The notes: generated from the sequence alone by a model not told the origin. Shown: positions 54,573 to 63,404, counted from the first letter of the stretch. The stretch is 64,000 nt of DNA from SSSZ01 sp016790965 (GCA_016790965.1 JAEUNZ010000031.1:124001-188000); one strand, 5' to 3'. Numbers and translations are program-made.

Positions 54573-55915
54573 GCCGCCTTCTTCAGTTCCGGCTCGGTGA
54601 TGACGGACTGAATCAACTCCTTCATGCCGGCAGTTTTTATATCCACACGGACTCCGGCGGGACTGACTGTCACACGATCAATCAGCAACTGGACAATCCG
54701 CGCCTGCTCGGCCGGAAACAACTCTCCCCAAACTGGCTCGATTGATTGAAGAGTCTGGATCGCCTGCTGGGTATCCGCCCCTGGATCCTGTTCCTGGATT
54801 TCAGAAATGGCTTGTGCCATCACTTCCGGCGTCAGCAAAATCCTTCGCACTTGGCCGACTACAACCGCTTCAATTTCTCCGGCCGGCACGCGCGCTATCG
54901 CGCAGGCGTCCTTGCCGATCTTGATCGACGCTGTGTTCACGTAGTAACGGTAGTACTTGCCATTTTTCACTGTAAAGCTTGGCGTCATTGCCCAACCATC
55001 GTCGGCGTAAATCAGACCTTTCAACATTGACGGCGCCTGGCTTGGCCGGTTCTGCCGAGCCCGCTTGTCGGCATCATTTCGCCCCAGCATCTCCTGGGCT
55101 TGGTCCCACAGGGCACGGTCGAGAATAGGCTCATGCTCGCCGGGGAAGTGTTTTCCCTTATAGGCGGCAACGCCAATGAAAACCGGATTCTTGAACAGTT
55201 TGTAGAGGTAGCCCTTGTCGATCAGTTTTCCGGCGCGCTGCTTCTCCTTGATCGTTGTCCAGGATTTAGTTGTCGCTCCCTCGGCTCGCAGTTCGTGAGA
55301 CAGCGTTGTGATCGACCCCAGGGCGATGTACCGCTCGAAAATTCGTTTAACCAGTCTGGCCTCGCCAGGATTCGGCACCAGTTTTCGTTCGACCACATCG
55401 TAGCCAAGGGGGGGCATGCCGCCCATCCAAATTCCCTTGGCGCGACTGGCCGCGATCTTGTCTCGTACCCGCTCGCCACCCAGTTCCCGTTCGAACTGAG
55501 CAAAGGACAAGAGAATGTTCAACGTCAGTCGCCCCATCGACGTGGTGGTGTTGAACGATTGGGTCACCGAGACAAAGGTCACCTTGTGCTCGTCGAACAA
55601 CTCCACCAACTTCGAGAAATCCGCAAGTGACCGCGATAGGCGATCGATCTTGTAGACCACGATGACATCGATCAGTCCTTCCCGTAAATCCTCCAGCAAG
55701 CGCTGCACGCCAGGCCGGTTGAGGGTGCCACCCGAGAATCCGCCGTCATCGTAGTTGTCGCGCAGCGCCACCCATCCTTCGGATTTCTGTGACGCGATGT
55801 AGGCATGGCAGGCATCCCGTTGCGCATCCAGCGAGTTGTAGTCCATGTCGAGACCTTCCTCGGTGGACTTGCGCGTGTAGATCGCGCAGCGCATTTTCCG
55901 GACGACAGTCGTCAT
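54569..55915 (-). CDS. Serine recombinase (resolvase/invertase family)
   Basis: A 448-aa serine recombinase that cuts and rejoins DNA through a phosphoserine link. The N-terminal catalytic domain has the nucleophile Ser17 in YTRKSTEEG and the YDDGGFSGGTLNRPG and YKIDRLSRS motifs. A recombinase domain follows (about 165-270). The usual C4 zinc ribbon is replaced by a cysteine-poor version (LKGLIYADDGWAMTPS), as in the subfamily found with DUF2924 proteins. It is coupled to the genes on both sides and is the likely mobility enzyme of this block. Confidence 0.93.
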   Translation of the reverse strand: MTTVVRKMRCAIYTRKSTEEGLDMDYNSLDAQRDACHAYIASQKSEGWVALRDNYDDGGFSGGTLNRPGVQRLLEDLREGLIDVIVVYKIDRLSRSLADFSKLVELFDEHKVTFVSVTQSFNTTTSMGRLTLNILLSFAQFERELGGERVRDKIAASRAKGIWMGGMPPLGYDVVERKLVPNPGEARLVKRIFERYIALGSITTLSHELRAEGATTKSWTTIKEKQRAGKLIDKGYLYKLFKNPVFIGVAAYKGKHFPGEHEPILDRALWDQAQEMLGRNDADKRARQNRPSQAPSMLKGLIYADDGWAMTPSFTVKNGKYYRYYVNTASIKIGKDACAIARVPAGEIEAVVVGQVRRILLTPEVMAQAISEIQEQDPGADTQQAIQTLQSIEPVWGELFPAEQARIVQLLIDRVTVSPAGVRVDIKTAGMKELIQSVITEPELKKAA

Positions 55916-56358
55916 GCGTAACTCCGTGCCGAGCGAAGGCCGAAAAATGCCCAGCCATTCCAGATCGTGCCAGTGATCTGCCGGGCGATGTGCGACAGGG
56001 ATTCATAGCGCCGGCCCTGAAATTCAAAATGATCAGGCTGAACGATGACCTCGTAGGGAGTGCCCTGCCATTCACGTATCAGTTTGGTGCCGGCAACGGG
56101 GCGATCGTCGGTGCGACGGCTGCGAACGCGCTTCTTGCCACCATCGAGTTGCTCACCCAGTAGTTCCAAGCGCTTGACGGTAGCGGCCGGAAGCCCACCG
56201 TAGGCGAGTTCCTGCAGTCGGTAGGCCAGCCGGCTTTCCAGAAAGCGGCGGTTGTAGGGTGGCGGTTCCTTGCCGAACAGGTCTCGCCACAGTTGCTTGA
56301 GGTCAGGAATCGGGGTGGTTTTGAGGGCCAGCACCCGAGCCAGTACTTTGTCGGTCAC
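55912..56358 (-). CDS. DUF2924 protein
   Basis: A 148-aa basic protein of the DUF2924 family (DLKQLWRDLFGKEPPPYNRRF, then KLIREWQGTPYEVIV and RYESLSHIARQITGT). DUF2924 proteins are found next to serine recombinases and are probably DNA-binding accessory factors; no activity has been shown to my knowledge. It overlaps the recombinase and the upstream small gene by 4 bases each. Confidence 0.85.
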   Translation of the reverse strand: MTDKVLARVLALKTTPIPDLKQLWRDLFGKEPPPYNRRFLESRLAYRLQELAYGGLPAATVKRLELLGEQLDGGKKRVRSRRTDDRPVAGTKLIREWQGTPYEVIVQPDHFEFQGRRYESLSHIARQITGTIWNGWAFFGLRSARSYA

Positions 56359-56570
56359 AACGTCTCTCCTTTGGTTACCAAGACGTGGTCATGAACGCGC
56401 TGTTCGGTTGGGCTATCAAGGTCTTTCTGACGTTTCTGCAAACGCAGTACGCCGTGGGCCAGGATCATGGCAATGGCGCGCAATGGGGGGATCGATTCGG
56501 ATGCCGGCATGGATTTTCCATTCCTGGGCCGGCTGCTTTCTGTACGGCCTGCTATCAGTTCGCGTGACAT
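56355..56570 (-). CDS. Small hypothetical protein, first gene of the recombinase cassette
   Basis: A 71-aa protein from the ATG at 56570 (MSRELIAGR). It is basic, with a short hydrophobic helix (about 31-42), and I do not recognise it. The stop overlaps the DUF2924 start by 4 bases. A longer start at 56633 exists, but the codons before 56570 look non-coding. The 292 bases between this gene and the GTPase gene hold the divergent control region. Confidence 0.5.
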   Translation of the reverse strand: MSRELIAGRTESSRPRNGKSMPASESIPPLRAIAMILAHGVLRLQKRQKDLDSPTEQRVHDHVLVTKGETL

Positions 56571-56767
56571 TGCCGGTTCCCAAAATCTTGTGAAAAAGAA
56601 TGGTGCAGATTCTGGCGAAATCAGGCGCAGCAAGCCACGAGGACGCAGTAAGGTCGCGTAATGGCTAAGCGGCTAAACCCATACAAAAACGTTTGCAAGC
56701 AATGTCCGTGACCGAAAATTTATCGAAATAGTTTCTCGATCTGCTACCAATCGCTACCTCACGCCGC

Positions 56768-56848
56768 GTTGTTCCGCTGTTGTTCAAAAAATGCTTGACA
56801 TGGGTTTTCAAGATATATATCTTGACGTCTGAACAACATCTGAACAAC
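56768..56848. promoter_or_regulatory. Two-fold symmetric four-repeat operator-like site
   Basis: GTTGTTC occurs at 56768-56774 and 56779-56785 (11-bp period). The reverse form GAACAAC occurs at 56831-56837 and 56842-56848 (11-bp period). Both pairs share one centre at 56808. An 18-bp perfect palindrome (TCAAGATAT arm) lies inside at 56808-56825. The layout places paired sites on one DNA face on each side of the promoter and fits a dimer-of-dimers repressor, a DNA loop or a recombinase site. The last repeat touches the GTPase ribosome-binding site. Confidence 0.75.
56795..56823 (+). promoter_or_regulatory. Promoter candidate of the GTPase cassette
   Basis: TTGACA (56795-56800) is a perfect -35 box. 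With a 17-base spacer the -10 position falls on TATCTT (56818-56823), inside the AT-rich palindrome. A strong GGAGG ribosome-binding site follows at 56849-56853. Confidence 0.65.
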
Positions 56849-56862
56849 GGAGGTAATGCAAA

Positions 56863-59133
56863 ATGGAAAAGCGATTTGTGGCAGCGCTAAGCCGGTCTCA
56901 GGGCCGGAACGCATGGGCCGTAATCTTTCGGCACCCGGTTCGGATCGACCCAAATACAGGAAAGGTCGGGGTGCGAGTAAGGCAGGGACTCGGTACCGCC
57001 GATGAGGGTGAAGCCGATCAACTGAAAGAACAACTCAACCAGTTGCTTGCCGACGAGGCCTACTGGAACCCTTCCGCCAGGAGCGAGGCCGAAAAGCGGT
57101 TCCACCGCCGGGTTGTGGAGATATTCTTTCATGGCATGGAGCCCGAGGAAAACGACTTCGGGGCCATCCGCGAATCAATCATCGCGCTACCGACCGCCCA
57201 AAACTCAGAATACAGGCGTGCACTGCTTCTTGGTACGACCGGTGCTGGCAAGACAACTTTGCTGAGGCAGTTGATTGGGACTGACCCCGAGTCGGAGCGA
57301 TTTCCATCCACATCAACGGCAAAAACCACAGTACACGAAACAGAAGTCGTTCTGGCCCCAGGCCCATTCACGGCTGTCGTCACATTTTTCCCTGTGGATG
57401 AAGTTCGGGAGCACTTGAATGAATGCATTTCCGAGGCAGTGCTTGCTGCCTACGAGGACGACAAGGACTCGGAGATTTTGCGGAAACTCCTGATGCATGT
57501 GAATCAGCGATTCCGCTTCAACTACATTTTGGGTAATGGCCCTCAGGCCCCAGAATCGGACGACGATGATGAGGACGATGATGACGCTCCTGATCTAGTT
57601 GAAGAGAACGCAGACGATCAAGCCATTGACTTGAATAGCACCAACGAACTGTTGTCAAAGTGCCTGACTGCTTTGCGGTCTATCGCGGCGCGGCATGGCG
57701 ACCAGTTGAAAACAGAGTTGGGAGCCACTGACGAGAAGGATCAGCGCGTCGTCGATGAACTGTTCGAGGAGGAACTTGATCGCCGTTTGCGCGAAGACGA
57801 AGAGTTTCATCGCGTCAGCGACAACTTGATGGACGAAATCGAACTTCGCTTCGCCCTCCTAGACCAGGAAGGGACAGTCCGCCGCAACAAACAAGGATGG
57901 CCTCAGTCTTGGTCATGGCAGACCGAAGATCGGACGGCATTCATTAAGGCAGTGGCACGATTCTCGAGCAATCATTCCCCGCGCTTTGGACGACTCCTGA
58001 CGCCGTTGGTCAACGGGGTCCGCGTATCCGGTCCATTCATTCCAGAATGGAACGATGGCCATCAGCCCAAACTCGTTCTGCTGGATGGCGAAGGGCTTGG
58101 GCACACGCCAAAGTCGGTCGCGGCGATTTCCACCTCATTGACCCGGCGGATTGAAGCCACGGATGCAATCATCCTTGTCGATAACGCCACGATCCCAATG
58201 CAGGCCGCCCCCGTTGCCGCCATGAAAGAGATGATTACATCCGGCAGCGCCAGCAAGCTTTTGCTCGTGTTCACGCATTTTGATGAGGTCAAGGGCGACA
58301 ACCTGCCCAACGCCGCGGCGAAGGAACAGCACGTTTTGGCATCGGCTGAGAATGTCCTGGCTTCGATTGGGGAGGATCTGGGGCCCTTCGCGGAACGAGC
58401 GCTGCGCGGACGTTTGAAGGACGCGTGTTTCTTTGTGGGCGGAATTGATGAACACCTGGACGCCGCAAAGAAATCCCAAAAACGAACCATCACGCAATTG
58501 CATGCGTTGTTGGCGGCTATAGACGCAATCGTTGAAAAGCCAGCCCCGGTCGACGCCAAACCAATCTATGACCGTATGAATCTCGTGCTTGCGGTGAAAA
58601 ATGCCGCCGAAGGTTTTCACGATACGTGGTGGCCACGCTTGGGTCTGGCATACAAACCAGGGGCCAGCAAGGAGCACTGGAAGCGCATTTGGGCATTGAG
58701 TCGGCGACTAGGAACGCCAGGGTTCGGAGACGAATACGACAATCTCAAGCCGGTTGCAGATCTTCGCAAACAGCTACAGGATCGACTGTATGTCCTGTTG
58801 CAGAACCCTCTGCGATGGGATCCCGTTGAACCTACCGATGATGCCCACAAGCAACAAGTCTTCGACGAGCTAGCCAAGGCGCTGTCCGTGAAAATGCTTG
58901 ACCTTGCGACCCGCCGAGTACGTGGTGAACGAATGCCGGAGTGGCAATCAGCCTTCAACCAGTCGGGGCGGGGTTCCAGCTACGCGCGAGCATCCATCAT
59001 CGGCGAGCGCATCTACGATCGAGCCGCACCAGTACCTGACGTCACCCCATCTCCCGACCGTAATTCATTTCTTCACGAGGTTGCGGCGGTCGTAGAAAGC
59101 GTTTGCCTGGAGATGGGGGCGAGCCTGAACTGA
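56863..59133 (+). CDS. Large GTPase-like P-loop protein
   Basis: A 756-aa protein with recognisable GTPase motifs: G1 GTTGAGKTT (124-132, K130), G3-like DGEG (408-411) in LLDGEGLGH, and G4-like THFDE (471-475) after LLLVF. A long insert between G1 and G3 contains a very acidic stretch (about 229-250). The C-terminal 200 residues are mainly helical. The layout recalls dynamin-like or septin-like large GTPases, but no family is clear. The start has a good GGAGG ribosome-binding site. It heads a three-gene plus-strand cassette in the island, so a defence or element-maintenance role is plausible but unproven. Confidence 0.7.
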   Translation: MEKRFVAALSRSQGRNAWAVIFRHPVRIDPNTGKVGVRVRQGLGTADEGEADQLKEQLNQLLADEAYWNPSARSEAEKRFHRRVVEIFFHGMEPEENDFGAIRESIIALPTAQNSEYRRALLLGTTGAGKTTLLRQLIGTDPESERFPSTSTAKTTVHETEVVLAPGPFTAVVTFFPVDEVREHLNECISEAVLAAYEDDKDSEILRKLLMHVNQRFRFNYILGNGPQAPESDDDDEDDDDAPDLVEENADDQAIDLNSTNELLSKCLTALRSIAARHGDQLKTELGATDEKDQRVVDELFEEELDRRLREDEEFHRVSDNLMDEIELRFALLDQEGTVRRNKQGWPQSWSWQTEDRTAFIKAVARFSSNHSPRFGRLLTPLVNGVRVSGPFIPEWNDGHQPKLVLLDGEGLGHTPKSVAAISTSLTRRIEATDAIILVDNATIPMQAAPVAAMKEMITSGSASKLLLVFTHFDEVKGDNLPNAAAKEQHVLASAENVLASIGEDLGPFAERALRGRLKDACFFVGGIDEHLDAAKKSQKRTITQLHALLAAIDAIVEKPAPVDAKPIYDRMNLVLAVKNAAEGFHDTWWPRLGLAYKPGASKEHWKRIWALSRRLGTPGFGDEYDNLKPVADLRKQLQDRLYVLLQNPLRWDPVEPTDDAHKQQVFDELAKALSVKMLDLATRRVRGERMPEWQSAFNQSGRGSSYARASIIGERIYDRAAPVPDVTPSPDRNSFLHEVAAVVESVCLEMGASLN

Positions 59134-59207
59134 CCACTTCGGGATGAGTTTCGATGAGATTTGTGCGCCCCCTATCCACCGGCGTTAAGTCTCATCCCTG
59201 CGCCCAG

Positions 59208-59244
59208 ACGGCCCAGTCGCTTGCCCGGTAAGCAAGCGGGCCGT
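59208..59244 (+). promoter_or_regulatory. Two-part stem-loop in the leader of the 412-aa gene
   Basis: ACGGCC pairs with GGCCGT and, inside it, CGCTTGC pairs with GCAAGCG over a 7-base loop. It lies in the 153-base gap between the GTPase gene and the next gene. A TTTTTT run occurs 17 bases further on, so it might act as a weak terminator or as an mRNA-processing site. Confidence 0.55.
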
Positions 59245-59286
59245 ATAGGGGCTAGCGCGTTTTTTGTATTGAGGGAGCAAAACAAC

Positions 59287-60525
59287 ATGAAGGATATGGA
59301 AAACTTCACCCGACTCGTTCAAAAAACGAAGAAGGAAACCCTGCCTCTGCTGAAGCGGTATGTCGAGCTATGTGACACCGTGACCGCCGGGAGCATCGAC
59401 TGGTCACAGCCCATCGAGAAAGTCCGAGAATCGATCGTTGCCGCGATGGCAGCGGTCGTCGGCCAGTCCCGGAAGAAATTTGAAGATCGGGCGGAACGCA
59501 TTTACCTGATGTCCAAGGAGGTCGGTCACGAAGCCGTTCGTTCGCTCGGCAAGGGACTGGTCATTCCGGGCAAGGAGGTGCTGCCCGATGGCCTGGCGCG
59601 GATGCTGTGGCTCTATCTGGAAAAGAATGTAGCGTTCATGGATGCCGAGGAAGCGCGGTATGCCATTGAGCACCGGTTGAGTCCGAAGATCTACAGCGGC
59701 TTTTCTGGGCCGAAAAATCTTGAGATCAGCGTCACCGATGACAGTAAAAAGCAGTTCGCCGCAAAAATGGCGGCGCTGATGGGTGTTGAGGCAAAAGATA
59801 TCGCCGTCTCCGACTTCACGCGAAGCGAATATTCAGTCAGCGACGACGAGGAAGACAATGTTGAGGAAGTCGTTCTCTATCAATTCTCCGCCGCCGTGAA
59901 TACGGATGCCGACAGCTTTGATACCGTTCGGGACGGCGTGGTCGAAACCGAATATTACGTTCCCTGCGAGAAAATCCGGATGACCTATGAACCGGCCTCC
60001 GGTGCCATCGAGGTGTACGCACCGAATCTTGCAATGCGTCGTGACGTCGCGCGTGCTTTTGCCGACACGATCATGAACCACGAGATCAAGGGCGAGACCA
60101 TCCCGCTCAAAGATTACGATCTGGAGTCGTTCAAAAAGTCGCGCACCTTCCCCGCGCACGGCGAAAGCATCGGCACAGTTCGTGTCACTCAAATCAAGGT
60201 CGAACGCAGGCACGAGATCGGAGGCGGCGAGGCCAGTTCCAAGAAGACGGTCTATAACGCACTGGATATCCGGGTTCACCGAAACGAATCGCGTTCGATC
60301 TGGGCCACGGCGCTGGATGACTTCAAGATTGATGACCTGACTCCCTACGATGTAAAGCAGGTCAAGTTCGTGATTCAGATTCCCAAGCAAGGCGATCGCC
60401 GGGCTCATGGACTCACGGTATTGATCACCGCTCCGAATGGTTGCTCGAACGGCAACATGAGCAACGAGGAACGGGAACTGCGCGACCGGCTATTGAGTCA
60501 CTGGCAGATTCTGAATGAGTTCTGA
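59287..60525 (+). CDS. Hypothetical protein, second gene of the GTPase cassette
   Basis: A 412-aa protein from the ATG at 59287 (MKDMENFTRL), preceded by GAGGGAG. I do not recognise it. Residues 1-110 are helical and basic, and the rest alternates strands and helices with an acidic loop near residue 195 (SDDEEDNVEE). No catalytic motif, signal peptide or membrane segment is visible. The in-frame extension to 59161 would run through the leader hairpin and is rejected. It overlaps the next gene by 11 bases. Confidence 0.75.
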   Translation: MKDMENFTRLVQKTKKETLPLLKRYVELCDTVTAGSIDWSQPIEKVRESIVAAMAAVVGQSRKKFEDRAERIYLMSKEVGHEAVRSLGKGLVIPGKEVLPDGLARMLWLYLEKNVAFMDAEEARYAIEHRLSPKIYSGFSGPKNLEISVTDDSKKQFAAKMAALMGVEAKDIAVSDFTRSEYSVSDDEEDNVEEVVLYQFSAAVNTDADSFDTVRDGVVETEYYVPCEKIRMTYEPASGAIEVYAPNLAMRRDVARAFADTIMNHEIKGETIPLKDYDLESFKKSRTFPAHGESIGTVRVTQIKVERRHEIGGGEASSKKTVYNALDIRVHRNESRSIWATALDDFKIDDLTPYDVKQVKFVIQIPKQGDRRAHGLTVLITAPNGCSNGNMSNEERELRDRLLSHWQILNEF

Positions 60526-61468
60526 GTTAGCCCAGACCCTTTCCCGGCGCGCGGCAGGTTTGTTCCTGGACCTGCTGGAGCGCCACGACCAACTGGTATT
60601 GAGCCGTGATCTCCTACGCTACCGGGAGTTGGTCAAGGAGATGGTGGAGTACGGCCTCCTGGCTTTTGAGACCCACGCATCGGAAATCATGGTCGACGTG
60701 ACCGATGGTCAGGAGTCTGTCGAGGTTGAAATTGACAAGGTGGCCGGTGTGGCTCGTTACCCGTGTCCGGAATCCGGTCGTGATCTATCGATTCCGTTGC
60801 ACGAGGTCGAACTGTACCGACTCTTGCCCAAGCGCCTATGCAAGACCATCGCCGACCAATTGGAAGTTGGCGTTGAGTACGCCGGCCACATTGAAACGCC
60901 ACTCCTCCCAGACGTTTTCTGGTTCATCGGCAATGCCGATTTCGGTGGCGCACGTTTGCCTGTGTTCTTCGCCCGAAGCCTGGCTCGAAATCTCAACGCA
61001 GCCATCAATGCCATGCAAGGGCGATCTGACATCGATGGCGGACTGCTTCTGTATTCAGGAAAGGCCCCGAGCAACCACGTCACATTTCCCGGCCGCCACT
61101 ATGCGGTCAGCCTGGCCGATGCTTTTTCGACCGAGTCGAGCAACGCGACACTGGTCCGTCCGTTTCTCAATCGGATCGTCTCTGGACTGCCGCCAGACCG
61201 GAGTGATCCGCTGTTCAGCTTTAACGCCAAGTCAGGTGAACTGTTTATTCGCGGTCGCACGAAAGTTTTCAAGGGCATCCAGCGGGATATCATCGCCTGG
61301 CTATGGAAGATGCGCGAATCTGACCAAGCCGGTTTCACTTGGGCTGAAATCAGCAAGAACGCCAACTCCGACTCCAAAGGCATCGACGATGCATTCCACG
61401 GCAAGGTGACGCGCGAACTCTGGGTGGAAAAGATAGCCGCCGCTCGCTACCGATTACGCCGAGACTGA
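60515..61468 (+). CDS. Hypothetical protein, third gene of the GTPase cassette
   Basis: A 317-aa protein of unknown function. The N-terminal half has helical and beta segments without known motifs. The C-terminal 60 residues (IIAWLWKMRESDQAGFTWAE onward) look like a winged-helix domain, so DNA or protein binding is possible. The 11-base overlap with the 412-aa gene shows that the two are expressed together, and a strong terminator follows at once. Confidence 0.75.
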   Translation: MSSELAQTLSRRAAGLFLDLLERHDQLVLSRDLLRYRELVKEMVEYGLLAFETHASEIMVDVTDGQESVEVEIDKVAGVARYPCPESGRDLSIPLHEVELYRLLPKRLCKTIADQLEVGVEYAGHIETPLLPDVFWFIGNADFGGARLPVFFARSLARNLNAAINAMQGRSDIDGGLLLYSGKAPSNHVTFPGRHYAVSLADAFSTESSNATLVRPFLNRIVSGLPPDRSDPLFSFNAKSGELFIRGRTKVFKGIQRDIIAWLWKMRESDQAGFTWAEISKNANSDSKGIDDAFHGKVTRELWVEKIAAARYRLRRD

Positions 61469-61477
61469 CGCCAACCA

Positions 61478-61498
61478 ACCGCCTACGGGCGGTTTTTT
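61478..61498 (+). terminator. Rho-independent terminator of the GTPase cassette
   Basis: ACCGCC and GGCGGT form a 6-bp stem with a TACG loop, followed by six T. It ends the three-gene cassette, 9 bases after its last stop codon. Confidence 0.88.
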
Positions 61499-61603
61499 AT
61501 TGTTTCGGTTTTTCAGTAAGTTTTCAGTAAATCCGCTGGTAGAACTTCAGTAATCACGAAATCCATTCTCCGTCTTACGCCAATTGCGGCTGTTTGACAG
61601 GAG

Positions 61604-61825
61604 ATGATCGTGACTAACGTAAAGCACCTAACCCCGGAAGAACTTGCGGAGAGGTGGAACTGTAGCGGGGAAACCCTCGCTCGCTGGCGCAGTGAAGGCC
61701 AGGGCTGTCGGTGGATGCGCATCGGCGGCTATATCCGCTACCGCATGACGGATGTTGAAGCTCACGAGGCGCAATGCCTGCGTAAGAGCACCTCGGAACG
61801 CGACTTGTCGGAGGTGACGGCATGA
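61604..61825 (+). CDS. Excisionase-type HTH protein
   Basis: A 73-aa protein with a MerR/excisionase-like winged helix (LTPEELAERWNCSGETLARW, then MRIGGYIRYRMTDVEAHE). An AGGAG site precedes the ATG. It is the first gene of the phage-type module and may be a directionality factor or a repressor. Its stop overlaps the next start by 4 bases. Confidence 0.8.
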   Translation: MIVTNVKHLTPEELAERWNCSGETLARWRSEGQGCRWMRIGGYIRYRMTDVEAHEAQCLRKSTSERDLSEVTA

Positions 61826-62292
61826 ACAGCCAAATCCTCTCGCAAGTTTCGGCGATGCCAGCCACTCAGCTTTCCGAAGCGTCCCCCGACCTGTTGCAGA
61901 AAGCACTTATCGCTGCAATGACGGAAGTGACTCAGGCGAAAAAGCAACTGGAGCATATCGAGCACGCCATTGATATGCGCTACGCACAGCGAGCCAAATC
62001 ACTCCGGCTCGCCCAAGGCAAGGACACCGGTGTCGTGCATTTCGATGACGGCAATGTTCGTGTCACCGCTGATCTGCCCAAGAAAGTCGAGTGGGACCAG
62101 AAGCAACTCTACGAACTCATCCTTCGCATCGCATCCAGTGGCGACAACCCGGCTGAGTTCATCGAGACGTCCTACCGCGTCAGCGAGACCAAGTACCAGG
62201 CCTGGCAGGAATCCCTGCGTTCCCAATTCACCCCCGCACGCACCGTCAAGGTTGGCAAAGCCACCTACCGGCTCGCGCTGCTCTCGGAGTAA
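61822..62292 (+). CDS. Hypothetical phage-type protein
   Basis: A 156-aa protein I do not recognise. A central helix-rich part (about 27-60) is followed by VRVTADLPKKVEWDQKQLYE and a C-terminal YRVSETKYQAW. It contains no cysteine. It resembles small proteins found before Sak4-type recombination genes in integrative elements and prophages, where the function is unknown. ATGA overlap with the HTH gene. Confidence 0.7.
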   Translation: MNSQILSQVSAMPATQLSEASPDLLQKALIAAMTEVTQAKKQLEHIEHAIDMRYAQRAKSLRLAQGKDTGVVHFDDGNVRVTADLPKKVEWDQKQLYELILRIASSGDNPAEFIETSYRVSETKYQAWQESLRSQFTPARTVKVGKATYRLALLSE

Positions 62293-62297
62293 TCATC

Positions 62298-62582
62298 ATG
62301 CTGAAACTATTCATCGAATCGCTGCGCAAGAAGTCCGTTTTCCTGTCCGAACTGCCGGCCACCATTCGCGTACCGGGACACGGCGGCAATCCCACCATCG
62401 ATGGTCTACAGATTGAAGACGCCAGCGTCGACGACATCGCCTTTGCCATCCAGGGACTGGAATCGGAAGTCTCCCAGATAAGCGGCCAACTTCACGCGTT
62501 GCGTAAGTTGCATGACCTGGCGCGTCACCGTGGCGCGATCGGCACCGACAAAGTCAGCGCCATTTTTGGTGGGGAGGGCTGA
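62298..62582 (+). CDS. Small hypothetical phage-type protein
   Basis: A 94-aa protein without recognised motifs. It has a short N-terminal strand-rich part and a C-terminal helix pair (about 55-80, VSQISGQLHALRKL). It lies 5 bases after the previous gene and ends one base before the ATPase start, so it is part of the same operon. Confidence 0.65.
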   Translation: MLKLFIESLRKKSVFLSELPATIRVPGHGGNPTIDGLQIEDASVDDIAFAIQGLESEVSQISGQLHALRKLHDLARHRGAIGTDKVSAIFGGEG

Positions 62583-62583
62583 G

Positions 62584-63387
62584 ATGGCCTTCCCGATCAT
62601 CACCGCTGACCAGCGCCTCGCAGAAAACCGCCGCTCCTCGGGCGTCATCCTGGGGCCCGCTGGTGTCGGCAAGACCACCTTGCTCAAGACCACCGAGGCG
62701 ATCAGTGCCTTGTTCGTTGATATGGAGGATGGCGACCTCGCAGTGCGCGACTGGCCCTGCGACACCGTCCGTCCTCGGACGTGGCCGGAGTGTCGTGATC
62801 TGGCCTGCTTCATCGGTGGCCCGAATCCGGCGCTGCGCGACGATCAGTCCTACAGCCAGGCGCACTACGACCGGGTCTGTGATCAGTACGGCGATCCGGC
62901 GCTGCTCGGCAAGTACTCGCTGATTTTCGTCGATTCCATCACCGTCGCCGGCCGCTTGTGCCTGCAGTGGTCCAAAGGTCAGCCGCAAGCCTACAGCGAG
63001 AAAACCGGCAAGCCTGACAACCGTGGCGCGTATGGCCTGCATGGCAGCGAACTGATTGCCTGGCTCACTCAGTGGCAACACATCCGCAACAAGGACGTGT
63101 GGCTGGTCGGCATCCTTGACGAGAAGTTGGACGACTTCAATCGGAAGGTCTTCTCGCCGCAGATCGACGGCTCCAAGGCCTCACTGGAACTGCCAGGCAT
63201 CCTCGATCAGGTTATCTCGATGGTCGTCCTCAAAGCCGATGACGGCACGCCATATCGCGCTTTCGTTTGCCAGCACCTCAATCCCTGGGGCTACCCCGCC
63301 AAAGACCGTTCCGGACGACTCGACGTCGTCGAGGAGCCGCATCTCGGCCGCCTCATTTCCAAGATCACCGCGCCCCGCGCGCAGTAA
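62584..63387 (+). CDS. Sak4-like RecA-fold ATPase (phage recombinase)
   Basis: A 267-aa RecA-fold ATPase. Walker A is GPAGVGKTT (24-32, K30), Walker B is YSLIFVDSITV, and the WLVGILDEKLDD strand follows. This is the pattern of the phage AAA_24/Sak4 group, single-strand annealing recombinases that work with a phage SSB. The start at 62584 follows the previous stop by one base; the longer frame to 62512 is an overlap artefact. A recombination role is known for the family; here it is inferred. Confidence 0.85.
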   Translation: MAFPIITADQRLAENRRSSGVILGPAGVGKTTLLKTTEAISALFVDMEDGDLAVRDWPCDTVRPRTWPECRDLACFIGGPNPALRDDQSYSQAHYDRVCDQYGDPALLGKYSLIFVDSITVAGRLCLQWSKGQPQAYSEKTGKPDNRGAYGLHGSELIAWLTQWQHIRNKDVWLVGILDEKLDDFNRKVFSPQIDGSKASLELPGILDQVISMVVLKADDGTPYRAFVCQHLNPWGYPAKDRSGRLDVVEEPHLGRLISKITAPRAQ

Positions 63388-63404
63388 CGCACAGGAGAAA
63401 TTCC

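Noticed and set aside
54569..55915. Calling the recombinase truncated because the zinc ribbon is missing
   Set aside because: The region is present but cysteine-poor, as in related recombinases with DUF2924 partners, and the frame is intact and coupled at both ends.
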